Shown here piece after piece: positions 54,890 through 64,000 of a stretch of DNA of 64,000 nucleotides. The notes under the pieces are model-generated. The model was not told where the DNA came from. It saw nothing but the letters and a program-made list of their open reading frames with translations, and did no database searches. Position 1 is the stretch's first letter. Every line of letters begins with the position of its first letter. Position numbers and translations under genes: made by a program. The DNA is from Tolypeutes matacus. Lineage: Eukaryota; Chordata; Mammalia; Cingulata; Chlamyphoridae. The stretch covers positions 21,070,928-21,134,927 of the forward strand of contig JAKSZT010054215.1 of the NCBI GenBank assembly GCA_026826555.1. The letters are read 5' to 3'.

Positions 54890-55700
54890 TTCCCATAAGC
54901 TCCATGAGGGCACACGTGGCTGCTATCATGGTCCTTTCTGGTCTCCAGGGGCTGCAAAGAGATGTTTGATAAATAGTCTTTGAGTAAATGCATGTGTGTG
55001 TGTGTGGGTGAATGGACTAATTCATTCAATAAATGTTAAACAGGAAAGAAAGGGTTTCTGCTCTCATGGATATTACATTATCTAAACAATAAGCAAATAT
55101 AAAAGAACAAGAGAATATCAGGAAATGATTAGTCCTATGCTGAATATAAGATATGGCGATGTGACAGGGTGGAGAGGAAAGGCCTTCCTGAGGAGATGAC
55201 ATTTAATCTAAGATCAAAATGGTGAGAAGGAGCCAGCCATGTGAAGCCCCGAGGAAAGGATACTCCAGGCCGAGAGGCTTGTTGGCTCCAAGGCTCAAGG
55301 CAGGAAGGAGCTTGGCACATTCATGACAAAAAGACCACTGTGTCTGGGACCCAGTGAGCAAGGGGAAAGTGGGAGGATGAGGGGCCGGAGAGGCGAGTGG
55401 GGGCCAGCTCAGGCAGGGCCTCGCACGTTATCTGGAGTAAGGTGGGAAGCCACGGTGGCTTTTAGATAGGGAGTGGTGTGATGTGGCTTTTATTTTTGAA
55501 TGCTCACCCATGCTGTTATGTAGGAAATGGATGCTAAGGGCAAGAGTGGCAACAGGAGGGCCAGTTAGGGAGTAGATGAAGGCTGGGAAAGAGAAGAGTG
55601 GGAAAGCATGGTGGCTTGGATTAAAGCAGTTGCAGTGGAGATCGAGAGTAAGGTTGACTCCTAGCAGCTGGGTGGGAGATGGCACCATGTAGTTTGCTAG
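54890..55700. mobile_element. L2 LINE ends in inverted orientation
   Basis: 54890-54990 is a sense L2 tail (AAGCTCCATGAGGGCACACG ... GATGTTTGATAAATAGTC). It is followed from about 55015 to 55700 by a long antisense L2 (AATTCATTCAATAAATGTTA, GGCCTTCCTGAGGAGATGAC, AGGCAGGGCCTCGCACGTTA, GGTTGACTCCTAGCAGCTGG). The junction carries a short TG repeat. Frames on the minus strand over this region are decayed L2 sequence. Confidence 0.75.
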
Positions 55701-56309
55701 GAATGAATGAATGGCCGTGCATAGCCCACGATTAATACCCCTCACCACTGGCTTACATTTGTAAGGTGATGGGTGGAGGCTGGGGCTACTATCAGAAGCC
55801 ATAAAATAAAGCAAAACTCACTGATGTGATGTTAACTTTATTAAGCACAGAGATTTACTCCTTGAAAATAGTTGGCTATAAATCAGGACGTATTTGCATA
55901 TCACAACCTCCTTTTTGAAAAAGGGAGATATGTTTTAGATGTAAGATTTACCCCCAAGCTTGAGAGTGACAACAGATGATCTGACCTTATGACATCCTTC
56001 TGTTTTCCATCCTTTCTTTCTTGAAAAGGCGGGGATGTACGACAACGAAGCCATGTGTATAACCTTAGTAGGCACTGCCACCCTGGCCAGAGGCGGTGAG
56101 AGGAGGGAGCAGGAACTGGCCGGGCAGCATCGTTAGCCCTGGGAAGGAAGAGGCCAGGGCGGGGAAGGGGCTTCCCTGCCTCCTCCAAACCCAGCCCTGA
56201 CCTAGGGGCGCTCAGTCAGCCCCATGGCCAGACCCGGGCTGTTTCCAGGTGATGGCAGCGCCAGAGATCCTCTTTCAGAGATTCTTTTTTCTCTCTCTCT
56301 CTTTTTTTT

Positions 56310-56548
56310 TTTATTTTTAAAACAATTTATTGAAGTATATCATTCATACATGAACATACAGAAACTATAAGTGTTCAGTAAACGTCGTAAACTTACAAAA
56401 CAAACATGCAGAACATCATACAGGGCTCCCACACATCACTCCCTGCCACAAATACCCTGCATTGTTGTGAAACATTTGTTAAGAAATCATGAAAGAGCAT
56501 CGTCAAAGTATTAATACTAACTATAGTCCGTATCTTCCTCCCCTATAC
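56310..56548 (-). mobile_element. L1 LINE 3' region, antisense
   Basis: T-rich start, then ATTGAAGTATATCATTCATA, CAAACATGCAGAACATCATA and CTAACTATAGTCCGTATCTT, typical of antisense L1 3' sequence. The region before it (55701-56309) shows only unassigned intronic sequence. Confidence 0.65.
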
Positions 56549-57055
56549 ATTCTTTTAAGGATTTATTTATTTATTTATTTATTTATTTACTTTTATCCAT
56601 TTTTACCTCCACCCTTGCTGGGCAACTCTCTGTGTCCATTTCCTGCCCTCTCTTCTCATCCTTCTCCTCCTGTCTGCACTGGGATTCCATCCTCGGAAAC
56701 TCCGACGGAGGAGAGAGGCATCCTACTGCCTGCGTCACCTTAATTCCTGGTTTTTCAGTGCATCTTGTCTTGGCTCTCCCTTGTGTCACTCTCCTGTTAT
56801 ATCATCATCTTGCTGCGTGGCTTGTGGGGCCTGGTGGCTCACCTGGGGCCTGGTAGCTTACCCGGGGTCTGGCTGCTCACCTGGCTGCTCACCTGGCTGC
56901 TCACACGCTTGCGGGGCCTGGAGGCACACCTGCACACGGGTCCTGGTGGCCCACACGCATTCTATATTTTTCTTTTTACTGGGAGGTCCCAGGGATCGAA
57001 CCCAGGTCCCTCCATATGGGAGACGGATGCCCAGCCACCCAAGCCACATCCATCC
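56549..57055 (-). mobile_element. Long DAS SINE with internal repeats
   Basis: About 500 bp in reverse: an (ATTT)n tail at 56560-56590, a body with CTTGCTGGGCAACTCTCTGT, then tandem GC-rich units at 56827-56958 (GGGCCTGGTGGCTCACCT, GGCTGCTCACCT three times). The head at 56975-57055 has a reverse complement with A box TGGCTTGGGTGG and B box GGTTCGATCCC. No clear target duplication found. It is a distant relative of the long copy at 10459-10843, but its internal units differ. Confidence 0.85.
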
Positions 57056-58507
57056 CCCTGCTATATCTCTTAATGTTGACCAAAGATACCTAGAGTTACA
57101 GTCTTTTCCCATACAGGATGGTCATATAATAAATCAGGCTTAGTTTTTCACCAGCATTCTAAAAACCAGACCTAGGGAGAAAAACTGGGTCTGGGGACAC
57201 ACGCATGGTTTCTAATATAGCGAATGTTTAGCCTACGCTGATTATCACAAAATCAGGACAGTGAGAATATTCGCAGTAGAGATTCTTTATGGAGCAAGTG
57301 GGGCCTTGAGAGAACCTTCTACACTTGGGCAGCTTCTGTTTTTGAATCCATGAATACCAATGGAGTTCCACTGTTTATGCTCATGACCCTGCTGGGCAGC
57401 AACCAGACCTAACAGCCCGAATAATGCCCGGTCCTTGTTTCTTTCTCTGAGGTCCACAGAGTGAATAAGACTCAGGCAGACTGCCAACCTTTTGCTCTGC
57501 TGAAGGGCCAGGGGCCAGAGGGGCCCTCTTGGGGTTATCAGGAAGGAATCGTGAAGCCCAGAATCCTGCAAAGATGGCAAAGCCAGACGGAGGGAGAATG
57601 GGCAGGGAGAACAGGCAGAAGGCAGGGTGCTGGGAGGGCCTGCTGCCCCACCTACACCCACTCGCCATTTGGCCGATGCTTAAATTTCTTTAACGAGACT
57701 CAGAAGCCTTTCAACCCCAAATTAGAAGGAATGTTTAAAATGACTCCTGGCATGATTAATAATTAGGGAATATTTGTGCTAACGGACTGGGTTTCAGAAA
57801 GACATTGTTCTGCTTCCGATTTTGCTCCTGAGCGAGCTTCAGTTTCTTCATTCATAAAATGAAGGGGTTTCTCACATTGTTTCCAGGAAATGCTCATAAG
57901 TGGCAGCCAAGGGTGAATACGGGCCCTTCAAAGGATCTAGAGGTTGAGCCAAAAGTAGCCTGTCTCCAGGTGTAGTTTCTTTGAAGTGTTATATTTTGTA
58001 CCTTTACAATTCAGTTGAATTTTGTATTCTACCTCCCTCCCTCTGTCTGTATTTGTTTTAATATAAAATCACGTTTTCCCGGCAGTCTTTGACTGAAGTT
58101 GACACCTGTGTTTAGCTTTCAGCTAAACTCCTGGGAGAAGGCACAACGTGGTTAGAGAAACGCAGGTGCGGATGTTCTCAGAGAATGCTTCCAGGGCTCC
58201 CAGTTAGAAAAATAAGTGAGCACCGTGGGAATGTCCCCCAGCTTTCCTTTCCCTAAGAAGAGACAGGCCTCACATGCTCTTTCCTTTGGAGAGGTGATCT
58301 AGTTTACTCATTTGGCAAACGTTTTCTATAAAAAATATAAAAGAGATTAATTAACATCAATTCCTCAACATCTCACTTTCCTCTTGCCTCCAGGGCTTTC
58401 CATCATTATTTCTACTTCAAGCCCTTGAAAATGACATATACACAATCAAGCAAAGTTAAGCTAGGTGACCTTGGCTATTTATAAGCTTGTAAGATCAGAA
58501 CCTGTAT
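57056..58507. other. Intronic sequence, no gene seen
   Basis: No repeat family or exon recognised. Frames of 95-124 codons at 57287-57766 overlap on both strands and show no domain. I looked here for the remaining kinase exons and did not find them. Confidence 0.5.
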
Positions 58508-58684
58508 CAGTAGTTCTCAACCACCGGAGGCATTTTTGATGGTCACGACTGGGGAGATGCTACTGGCACCTAGTGGGTGGAGGCCAGGGGGTGCTGCCAT
58601 ACATCCTACAGTGCACAGGACAATCCCCCCAACATAGAATTGTCCAGCCCCACATGTCAATAGTGTCGACGGTGAGAAACCTTG
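58508..58684 (+). mobile_element. MER20 hAT DNA transposon
   Basis: Starts CAGTAGTTCTCAACCACCGG, contains GGTCACGACTGGGGAGATGC, CTACTGGCACCTAGTGGGTG, CATCCTACAGTGCACAGGAC and CATGTCAATAGTGTCGACGG, and ends GTGAGAAACCTTG. It is nearly full length and matches the MER20 consensus as I recall it. MER20 copies are known in some cases to act as enhancers in endometrial cells. Confidence 0.93.
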
Positions 58685-58689
58685 TCTAT

Positions 58690-60405
58690 GTAAATATTCA
58701 TTTGTTCATTGATTTATTGAACACTTAGCTATCATTTACTATGTGTCAGGTTTTGGTTCTATTCTAGGTAATGGGCATGTAAAGAATAAAAAGAAACTAC
58801 AGTAGATTCTTGCCCCTCACGTCCAGTAGGGATGCAAGATACATAGGACAAAATATTGAAACACAATGTGTTGTGTAGTATGGCAAGCCCTATGAGCAAG
58901 AAGTTAAAGGAGGGTGTTGAAGAAAGAGTAGGAGTTTGCCAGATAGAGAACAAGGGTAGAGAATTGCAAACAAAGGGAGTAGCATGTTCAAAGGCACAGA
59001 GCTGTACAAGAGCTAAAAAAGTTTTCAAGGAACTGGACAATGTTCAAGATGTCCAGAATGCTGGGAGCATGGAAATGAAGGGGCAGAAAATAAGGCCAGA
59101 GGTAGCTTAGATGCCAGAACGCAAAGAGTTTTATATGGTCAGTGAATGAGCTTAGAATTTGTTCTTTAGGCCATGGGGAGAGAGGGATGGAGGGGTTAAT
59201 GGAAGTTTTAAGGCAGGGGAGTCCTAGAGCAGGGAGCAAAGGTGGTTTTTAGAGCTGTCTGCCAGCAGCAGTGGGTACCCAGAGAGAAGGCCAAGAGCTG
59301 GACCCAGTGACACCAGTTGGGGTTGTTGCTATAGCCCAAGACAAATGGTGACAGCAGGACTAGGACACTGGCCATGGGGAGGAGAGGGAGGGACAGGCTT
59401 GTGTGACATTTAGCAGGTGTATTTAACGAGACTTGATGATGGGAATAAGTAAGGCAGATAAAGTTGAATATGAATCCAAGGTTTTTAACTTAGGAGATTA
59501 GGTAGATGCTGCTGCATTTCCAGGTACTGAACGGAGGGACAAGACTCATCTAGGTGTGCCAAAGTGAATAATTCATTCCGTATATTCCGAGCTTGAGGTG
59601 TGTGGCATGGGTGGAACATCAGACTTCAGGAAACATTTGGTCATAGAAGCCTGGAACTTAAAGAAGAGAATGGAGCCAAAGAGCTGGATTTGTTGGTCCC
59701 CAGCATTTAGATGGTAGTTGCGGGTGTGGAAATGGTGTAATCATCCAGGTAGAGTGTGTCGAACAAGAAGAGAGGAGGACCAAAGATGGAAGCTTGAGAA
59801 ACGTGAAATTCAGGGGTGGGAGCCGGTGTTCAGAGGAGGAGGGGTCGGCAAATGCTTAGACACAAGCAGTAGAACAACGGCCACGAGAGGGCGCTATGCC
59901 CCAAGCCGAGGGAAGAGTGTAACTCCAGTCCTGCTGTCAGGTTCTGCAGAAGCATCATCCTAAGGAGTCGTTCAAGGCCATCAAAATGGGTGACCTTGGA
60001 GAGTAGAGATTTGGTTAGATGAGGGGTAAAATGAGGGGTAATGAGGGAATTAGAATTGAAGACGTGGCTACAAATGGAGGTGCCCTTTCAAGGAGTGAAG
60101 GAACAGGGAAATAGGAAAGAAATCTGAGGGAAAGGCCCACCAAAGGAAGGTGGCGGTTGTTTTTAAGGATGGGGAGACAAGAACATGCTGGTAGTATTGG
60201 GAGAGAGAGAGGAAATAAAGAGTTAAGAAGATGCTGATCAAGAGAAGACGTGGAGGGTAGAGAATGGAAAGCTGAGGATTAATCTGTGCAGAATTGATAA
60301 AAAGGTTGTAAATCTTTGGAAATGAACAGAAATGGTGAAAGCACATCATAGTGTTTGTAACTAGCAGAGCTATTATATGGGTAAGACAGTAGTTGAAAGG
60401 GAAAG
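58690..60405 (-). mobile_element. Long L2 LINE fragment, antisense
   Basis: Starts TTCATTGATTTATTGAACAC and follows reversed L2 for about 1.7 kb: AAGGAGGGTGTTGAAGAAAG, GTAGCATGTTCAAAGGCACA, ATGGTGACAGCAGGACTAGG, GGTTTTTAACTTAGGAGATT, CCATCAAAATGGGTGACCTT. Frames of up to 93 codons on the minus strand are remnants, without an intact ORF2. Confidence 0.75.
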
Positions 60406-60813
60406 TCTAAGGACATATATATTACTAGAAGGAAAGCTAAGAAATGTACTAGGGACTATATACCATAGTGAAACCTCATGTAAAATAGAAATATGGGTGA
60501 TATTGCATGTATAAGACTGTTTTTTACAAAAATATAAATACAAATAAACTACAGAGACAAAAACAGAATAGTAGCTATGTGCATCAGGGGACCCATAGAT
60601 TGAGAGATGATGAGTGTTTTTGTTTGTTGGTTTGTTTTTTGTTTATTATTATCATTACTATTGGAATAATGAAAATGCTCTAAAAGTGACATGATGAATG
60701 CACAACTATGTGATTATACCGAATACCATTGATTGTACATTTTGGATGGATTTATGCTTTATTAATAAATAGCAATAAAATTGACTTGTTAAAAAAAAGA
60801 GAGAGAGAGAGAA
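60406..60813 (+). mobile_element. L1 LINE 3' UTR, sense, with tail
   Basis: Phrases AATAGAAATATGGGTGATAT, CAAAAATATAAATACAAATA, AGTGACATGATGAATGCACA and ACTATGTGATTATACCGAAT match an L1 3' UTR. It finishes with TGCTTTATTAATAAATAGCA, TTGACTTGTTAAAAAAAA and an (AG)n tail. It is inserted within the surrounding antisense L2. Confidence 0.75.
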
Positions 60814-60845
60814 GAAACTACTTGAAACCATTGTGCCCTGTAGAG

Positions 60846-61195
60846 CAGGGATTGGCAAAGTTTTCTGTAAAGAACTAGATAGTAAATATTTTAGGCTTTG
60901 CAGGCCAGGAGGCAAAATCAAGACTATTATGTAGATACTTCTTTGACAAGAGAGAAAACCAGTTTCCACAAATTTTTATTGATGAAATTCAAAATATAAT
61001 AATTGAATACTTTTTTTTTGTAATAAAGGTTTACTAGTGAGAAGAATGGAATTCCCTCTCTCTCTCTCTTTTAAAGAACATTTTAGTTGATTGGGGTTCA
61101 GAGTTAGCAATCCCTGTGATCAAATTGGTTACAAATGTTCATCTGTAAAAATCATCCTTAGCTTATGGACTGCATAAAAACAGGCATTGGCCTGG
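60846..61195 (+). mobile_element. hAT-type DNA transposon (GGTCGGCAAAC family)
   Basis: Begins CAGGGATTGGCAAAGTTTTC, with TGTAAAGAACTAGATAGTAA and ATATTTTAGGCTTTGCAGGC. This is the start of the very common mammalian hAT element CAGGGGTCGGCAAAC. The right part (GCATAAAAACAGGCATTGGC) is diverged. A T run and a (TC)n tract near 61010-61072 interrupt it. Exact family name uncertain. Confidence 0.7.
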
Positions 61196-61633
61196 GTGTA
61201 CTCTCGATGTAGAACTTTGTGTCATTTTTCCTGCAGTGATTAGTGGGTGGGACAGATTTATGCAGATCCTTCCACAAGCACTGAGGCGGTGTACTCCTTG
61301 CCCGGTGACAAATGGGAATGGCCAGTGGTGGCATTACATCTTCTCAATGCCAGAGCACCTGCATTTGGGGAGTGGGGGCCCACAGGCCGACTATTAGTAG
61401 TGTGGAACTCAGGAAGAAGAGGTAGGGAAGCTTCAGTCCAGGCAGCATGGGTTGAAGAAAGGGCCAGAAGGTGAAACTCAGATTAGCTTGTGTGTGTGTG
61501 TGTGGGGGGGAAGAGTGCTAAATTATGGGGTATCACTGTAGCAGAAGGAGGTAGTTATGTCCCTTCACCTGGAGGGCCTCTCCCTCCTGCCTGCGCTCTG
61601 CCAGCTCAATTCTTAGCCTTTAAAACTCAATTC

Positions 61634-61732
61634 AGGGGAGTGGGCATAGCTCAGTGGTTGAGCACCTGCTTTGCATGTACAAGGTCCTGGGTTCAACCCT
61701 GGTACCTTCTGAAAATAATATTAATAAAAAAA
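61634..61732 (+). mobile_element. Short tRNA-derived SINE (DAS-I-like), sense
   Basis: 99 bp: GGGGAGTGGGCATAGCTCAG, A box TAGCTCAGTGG, GTTGAGCACCTGCTTTGCAT, B box GGTTCAACCCT, then an A-rich tail. Direct repeats TAAAACTCAATTC (61621-61633) and TAAAACTCAGTTC (61733-61745) flank it with one mismatch. Its head (GTTGAGCACCTG) differs from the CCATATGG-type DAS copies, so it is a separate, older subfamily. Confidence 0.92.
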
Positions 61733-61904
61733 TAAAACTCAGTTCTGGCATCAGCACACCTGAAAAGCTGCTGCCTGTCTTTATTGGCCCTCCTGAGTTG
61801 GTGCTCCTGCTCTTTGCACCCTCCCCAGCAATTGCCCTTTGTAGTCAGGGACTATATCTTACTCTTCTCTGCTTACCTGGTGAGTATTTGAAATTCTAGT
61901 GCAA

Positions 61905-62985
61905 GCTTTTCATTAGAACTTGGTTGAATGACAAGAATGGCAGGGCAGAGTTGCCCATCACTGAGATGGGGCAGATGTGGGGCAGGGACAGTTGGGGAAA
62001 ATCAGTAGTTTAGTTATTGCCACGTTAAATTGGAGATTCCTGTTGGACATCGAGTGGAGCTGGCGAGTGGGCAGCTAGAAATGTGAGTCTGGAGTTCAGG
62101 GAGAGGTCTGGGCTAGAGATATAAACTTGGAAGTTTGTTAGCATTTGTGGTACTTAGAGTAAGGGGTCACTAGGATGGGAGTGTGTGCAGAGAGAAAAGG
62201 ACTGTCCTTAGACATTCCCCAGGCTAACTGTTGGGGAAATAATGAGAAGCCAGAGAAGGAGACAGAGAAGTAGCCAGTGAAAGTAGGAGGAAAACCAAGA
62301 GGTGGTGAGCTTCTGGAAACCATGGGAAGAAGGTGTTTCAAAAAGAAGTGAGAGATCAACTGTGTTGAGGGCTGCTGGGATCAAGTAAGTTGAGGGCTGA
62401 GAAGAGACTATTAAATTTAGCAACATGGAGGTCATGGTCGCCTTGACAAGCTTCTTTGGTAAAGTGGTGAGTGGGAAAGCCTATCTGCGTGAGTTCAGGA
62501 AAGAATGGCAGGAGAGAATTTGGAGAGAGTGAGTCTACAACTGATTTGAGTTTTGGTGTAAACTGAGTCCATAGTTGAAGTGGGCTGTGTGGGCCACATG
62601 CCATATAGAATTATTTCAGCAAGTTGCTATGCTATTAGCAATGATTCTCTAGAGGGAAAAATTGATGGAAGAGAGTGAGGAACAATTGCTGGAGCATTAT
62701 TCTTGAGCTTTGGAGAGGGGTGGGGATCCAGGGCCCAAGTGGAGAAGATGGTTTCAATGAGGAGCAAGGATGGTTCATCCATAGTGTCAGGAGGGAAGGC
62801 AGAGAATATGGGCATGGCTGTTTGGAGGTGGGAATATGTGGGATCACACCTTTTAAGAGTTCTCTTCTGGTTGTTTTCACACTACAACAGGAAGCAAGGT
62901 CATCAGCTGAGAGTGAGGTTGGGGAGGTGGGTGGTTGGAGGAGAGAGGAGAGGCCTGGAACCTAGGATGGTGGCAGAGTGAATGG
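61905..62985 (-). mobile_element. L2 LINE fragment, antisense
   Basis: Continues reversed L2: GTTAAATTGGAGATTCCTGT, GTCTGGAGTTCAGGGAGAGG, GGTGTTTCAAAAAGAAGTGA, ATTTAGCAACATGGAGGTCA, GGTTGTTTTCACACTACAAC. It is probably part of the same L2 as 58690-60405, separated by the L1, hAT and SINE insertions. Confidence 0.75.
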
Positions 62986-63039
62986 ATTTGTGCTATGAAA
63001 TAGTTTCAGAACAGGATCCCTGTCCCACTCCATGTTGCC

Positions 63040-63720
63040 AGCACTGTTGTGGGGCTTCCACACGGGTCCTCCGTCTCTTCCTTGTCCTCCACAGTCTGCT
63101 CTGGGCAGAGCGGCTGAGTGCTTCTTGGAGCACACATGTCCGATTGTGTCACTCCCCTGCCCTGCTCCCTCCAAAGTCTTCTCACCCACTCAGCATAAAG
63201 GCAGAGACTTCCAAGTGGCCAGCACGCCTCCCCCCCTGCCACCCGCCACCCAGGTCCCACTGCCCTTTCCCTCCTACCCTCACCCGCTCCCATCTTGCCC
63301 CTGCTTATGCCCCTCTAGGCACATTGGCCCCTGCTCTTCCTTGAACATGCCAAGAATGCTGTCCCAGAGCCTTTTCCAGTTGCCCTTCCTCTACTTGGAA
63401 CACTCTTCTCCCCTCACTTCCTTCAGGTCTTTGCTCAAATGTCACTTTATCACTCAGCAAGGCCTTCTCTGACCTCCATGAATTGAATAGCAGCCCCTGA
63501 ACTGACCCTGCCCTGCCTGTCTCCTCCCACTGCCTTCTGTTCGCACTAGCACCTAGCACTGTCTGATGCTCTATGTCTACTTATTTACTTGCAGTCACCT
63601 TTGTGTAAATGTAAGATCCATGAGAGTAAGTTCCCCTTCTCTTTACTGCTTTTTTCTAAAACAGTGTCTGGAAGAGTGTCTGGCACATGGAAGCCGGTTA
63701 ATAAATATTTGTTGACTGAA
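63040..63720 (+). mobile_element. L2 LINE 3' end, sense, about 680 bp
   Basis: One of the best L2 copies: GATTGTGTCACTCCCCTGCC, CTTGAACATGCCAAGAATGC, TTCAGGTCTTTGCTCAAATG, CACTCAGCAAGGCCTTCTCT, GTAAGATCCATGAGAGTAAG and ATAAATATTTGTTGACTGAA. Frames of 84-146 codons over it are decayed remnants. It lies in inverted orientation next to the antisense L2 at 61905-62985. Confidence 0.88.
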
Positions 63721-63721
63721 T

Positions 63722-63783
63722 GGAAGAGAGGGAGGGAGGAAGGGAAGATGGATAGATGGATGGATGTTGAGATAGATGGATTT
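63722..63783. repeat. GGAA/GATG simple repeat
   Basis: AGAGAGGGAGGGAGGAAGGG followed by GATGGATAGATGGATGGATG. It sits at the end of the L2. The last 217 bases of the window show nothing recognisable. Confidence 0.85.
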
Positions 63784-64000
63784 TAATCATCTGGCCAGTG
63801 AGTCATTGAAATATGATTATAATGAGTATAAAGCTCACATTCAAGAGCAATTAAACTCCATTCCAAAGAAAAATTCCTAACCAACTCCAGGGACAAATGA
63901 AAACAAAAACACATTCTCTTACCCACTGCATAATCCCTGGGGGAGGTGGGGGTAGCCTAAATCTAATGGAACCCCGGGGCTCCCCGCTGCTCCAAATGAG

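Noticed and set aside
63032..63472. 146-codon open frame rich in Pro and Ser
   Set aside because: Falls in the decayed 3' part of a sense L2 element.
1..64000. CRISPR arrays, operons or other prokaryote-like systems
   Set aside because: Direct repeats found are microsatellites, SINE-internal arrays or target duplications; the window is clearly mammalian intron and exon sequence.

Overview
The window is vertebrate nuclear DNA: intron-rich, about 40% G+C by impression, and dominated by interspersed repeats. Many copies of a tRNA-derived SINE (head TGGCTCAA, B box GGTTCGATTCC, palindromic CCATATGG, A-rich tail) match the armadillo DAS family. Together with LTRs that begin TGTATTAGTCAGCC, this points to a xenarthran, most likely the nine-banded armadillo lineage. 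The species call is inference from remembered repeat families, not from a search.

The one gene I can support is ALPK2 (alpha-protein kinase 2, the heart alpha-kinase) on the + strand. It is partial at both ends. Six coding exons are visible: 35830-39055 (3.2 kb, disordered central region), 43119-43266 and 47912-48039 (together the second Ig-like domain), 48138-48173 (a 36-nt linker exon), 52725-52999 and 54686-54774 (N-terminal part of the alpha-kinase domain with the nucleotide-binding lysine). Every junction has AG/GT borders and the phases join into one open frame of 1300 codons plus 2 nt. The 5' coding exons (first Ig-like domain and N-terminal region) and the last kinase exons (zinc site, catalytic loop, stop codon) were not seen and should lie outside the window.

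Layout: 1-35829 appears to be one large intron holding old L1, L2, MIR, hAT and MLT1 fragments, with younger DAS SINEs, a truncated L1 and solo LTRs inserted in them. 35830-54774 is the exon-bearing part; its introns contain MER5A, MIR, a MaLR-like LTR, a possible processed-mRNA fragment and a very young DAS SINE. 54775-64000 is the next intron, rich in L2 in both orientations, with L1, MER20, another hAT element and two more SINEs.

No bacterial, viral or CRISPR system is present. The most interesting items are tandem amino-acid repeats in the ALPK2 central exon, the frame-neutral 36-nt exon, DAS SINEs that carry internal minisatellites of about 17 nt, and an orphan 255-bp insertion at 51532-51786 that looks like the 3' end of a reverse-transcribed mRNA.
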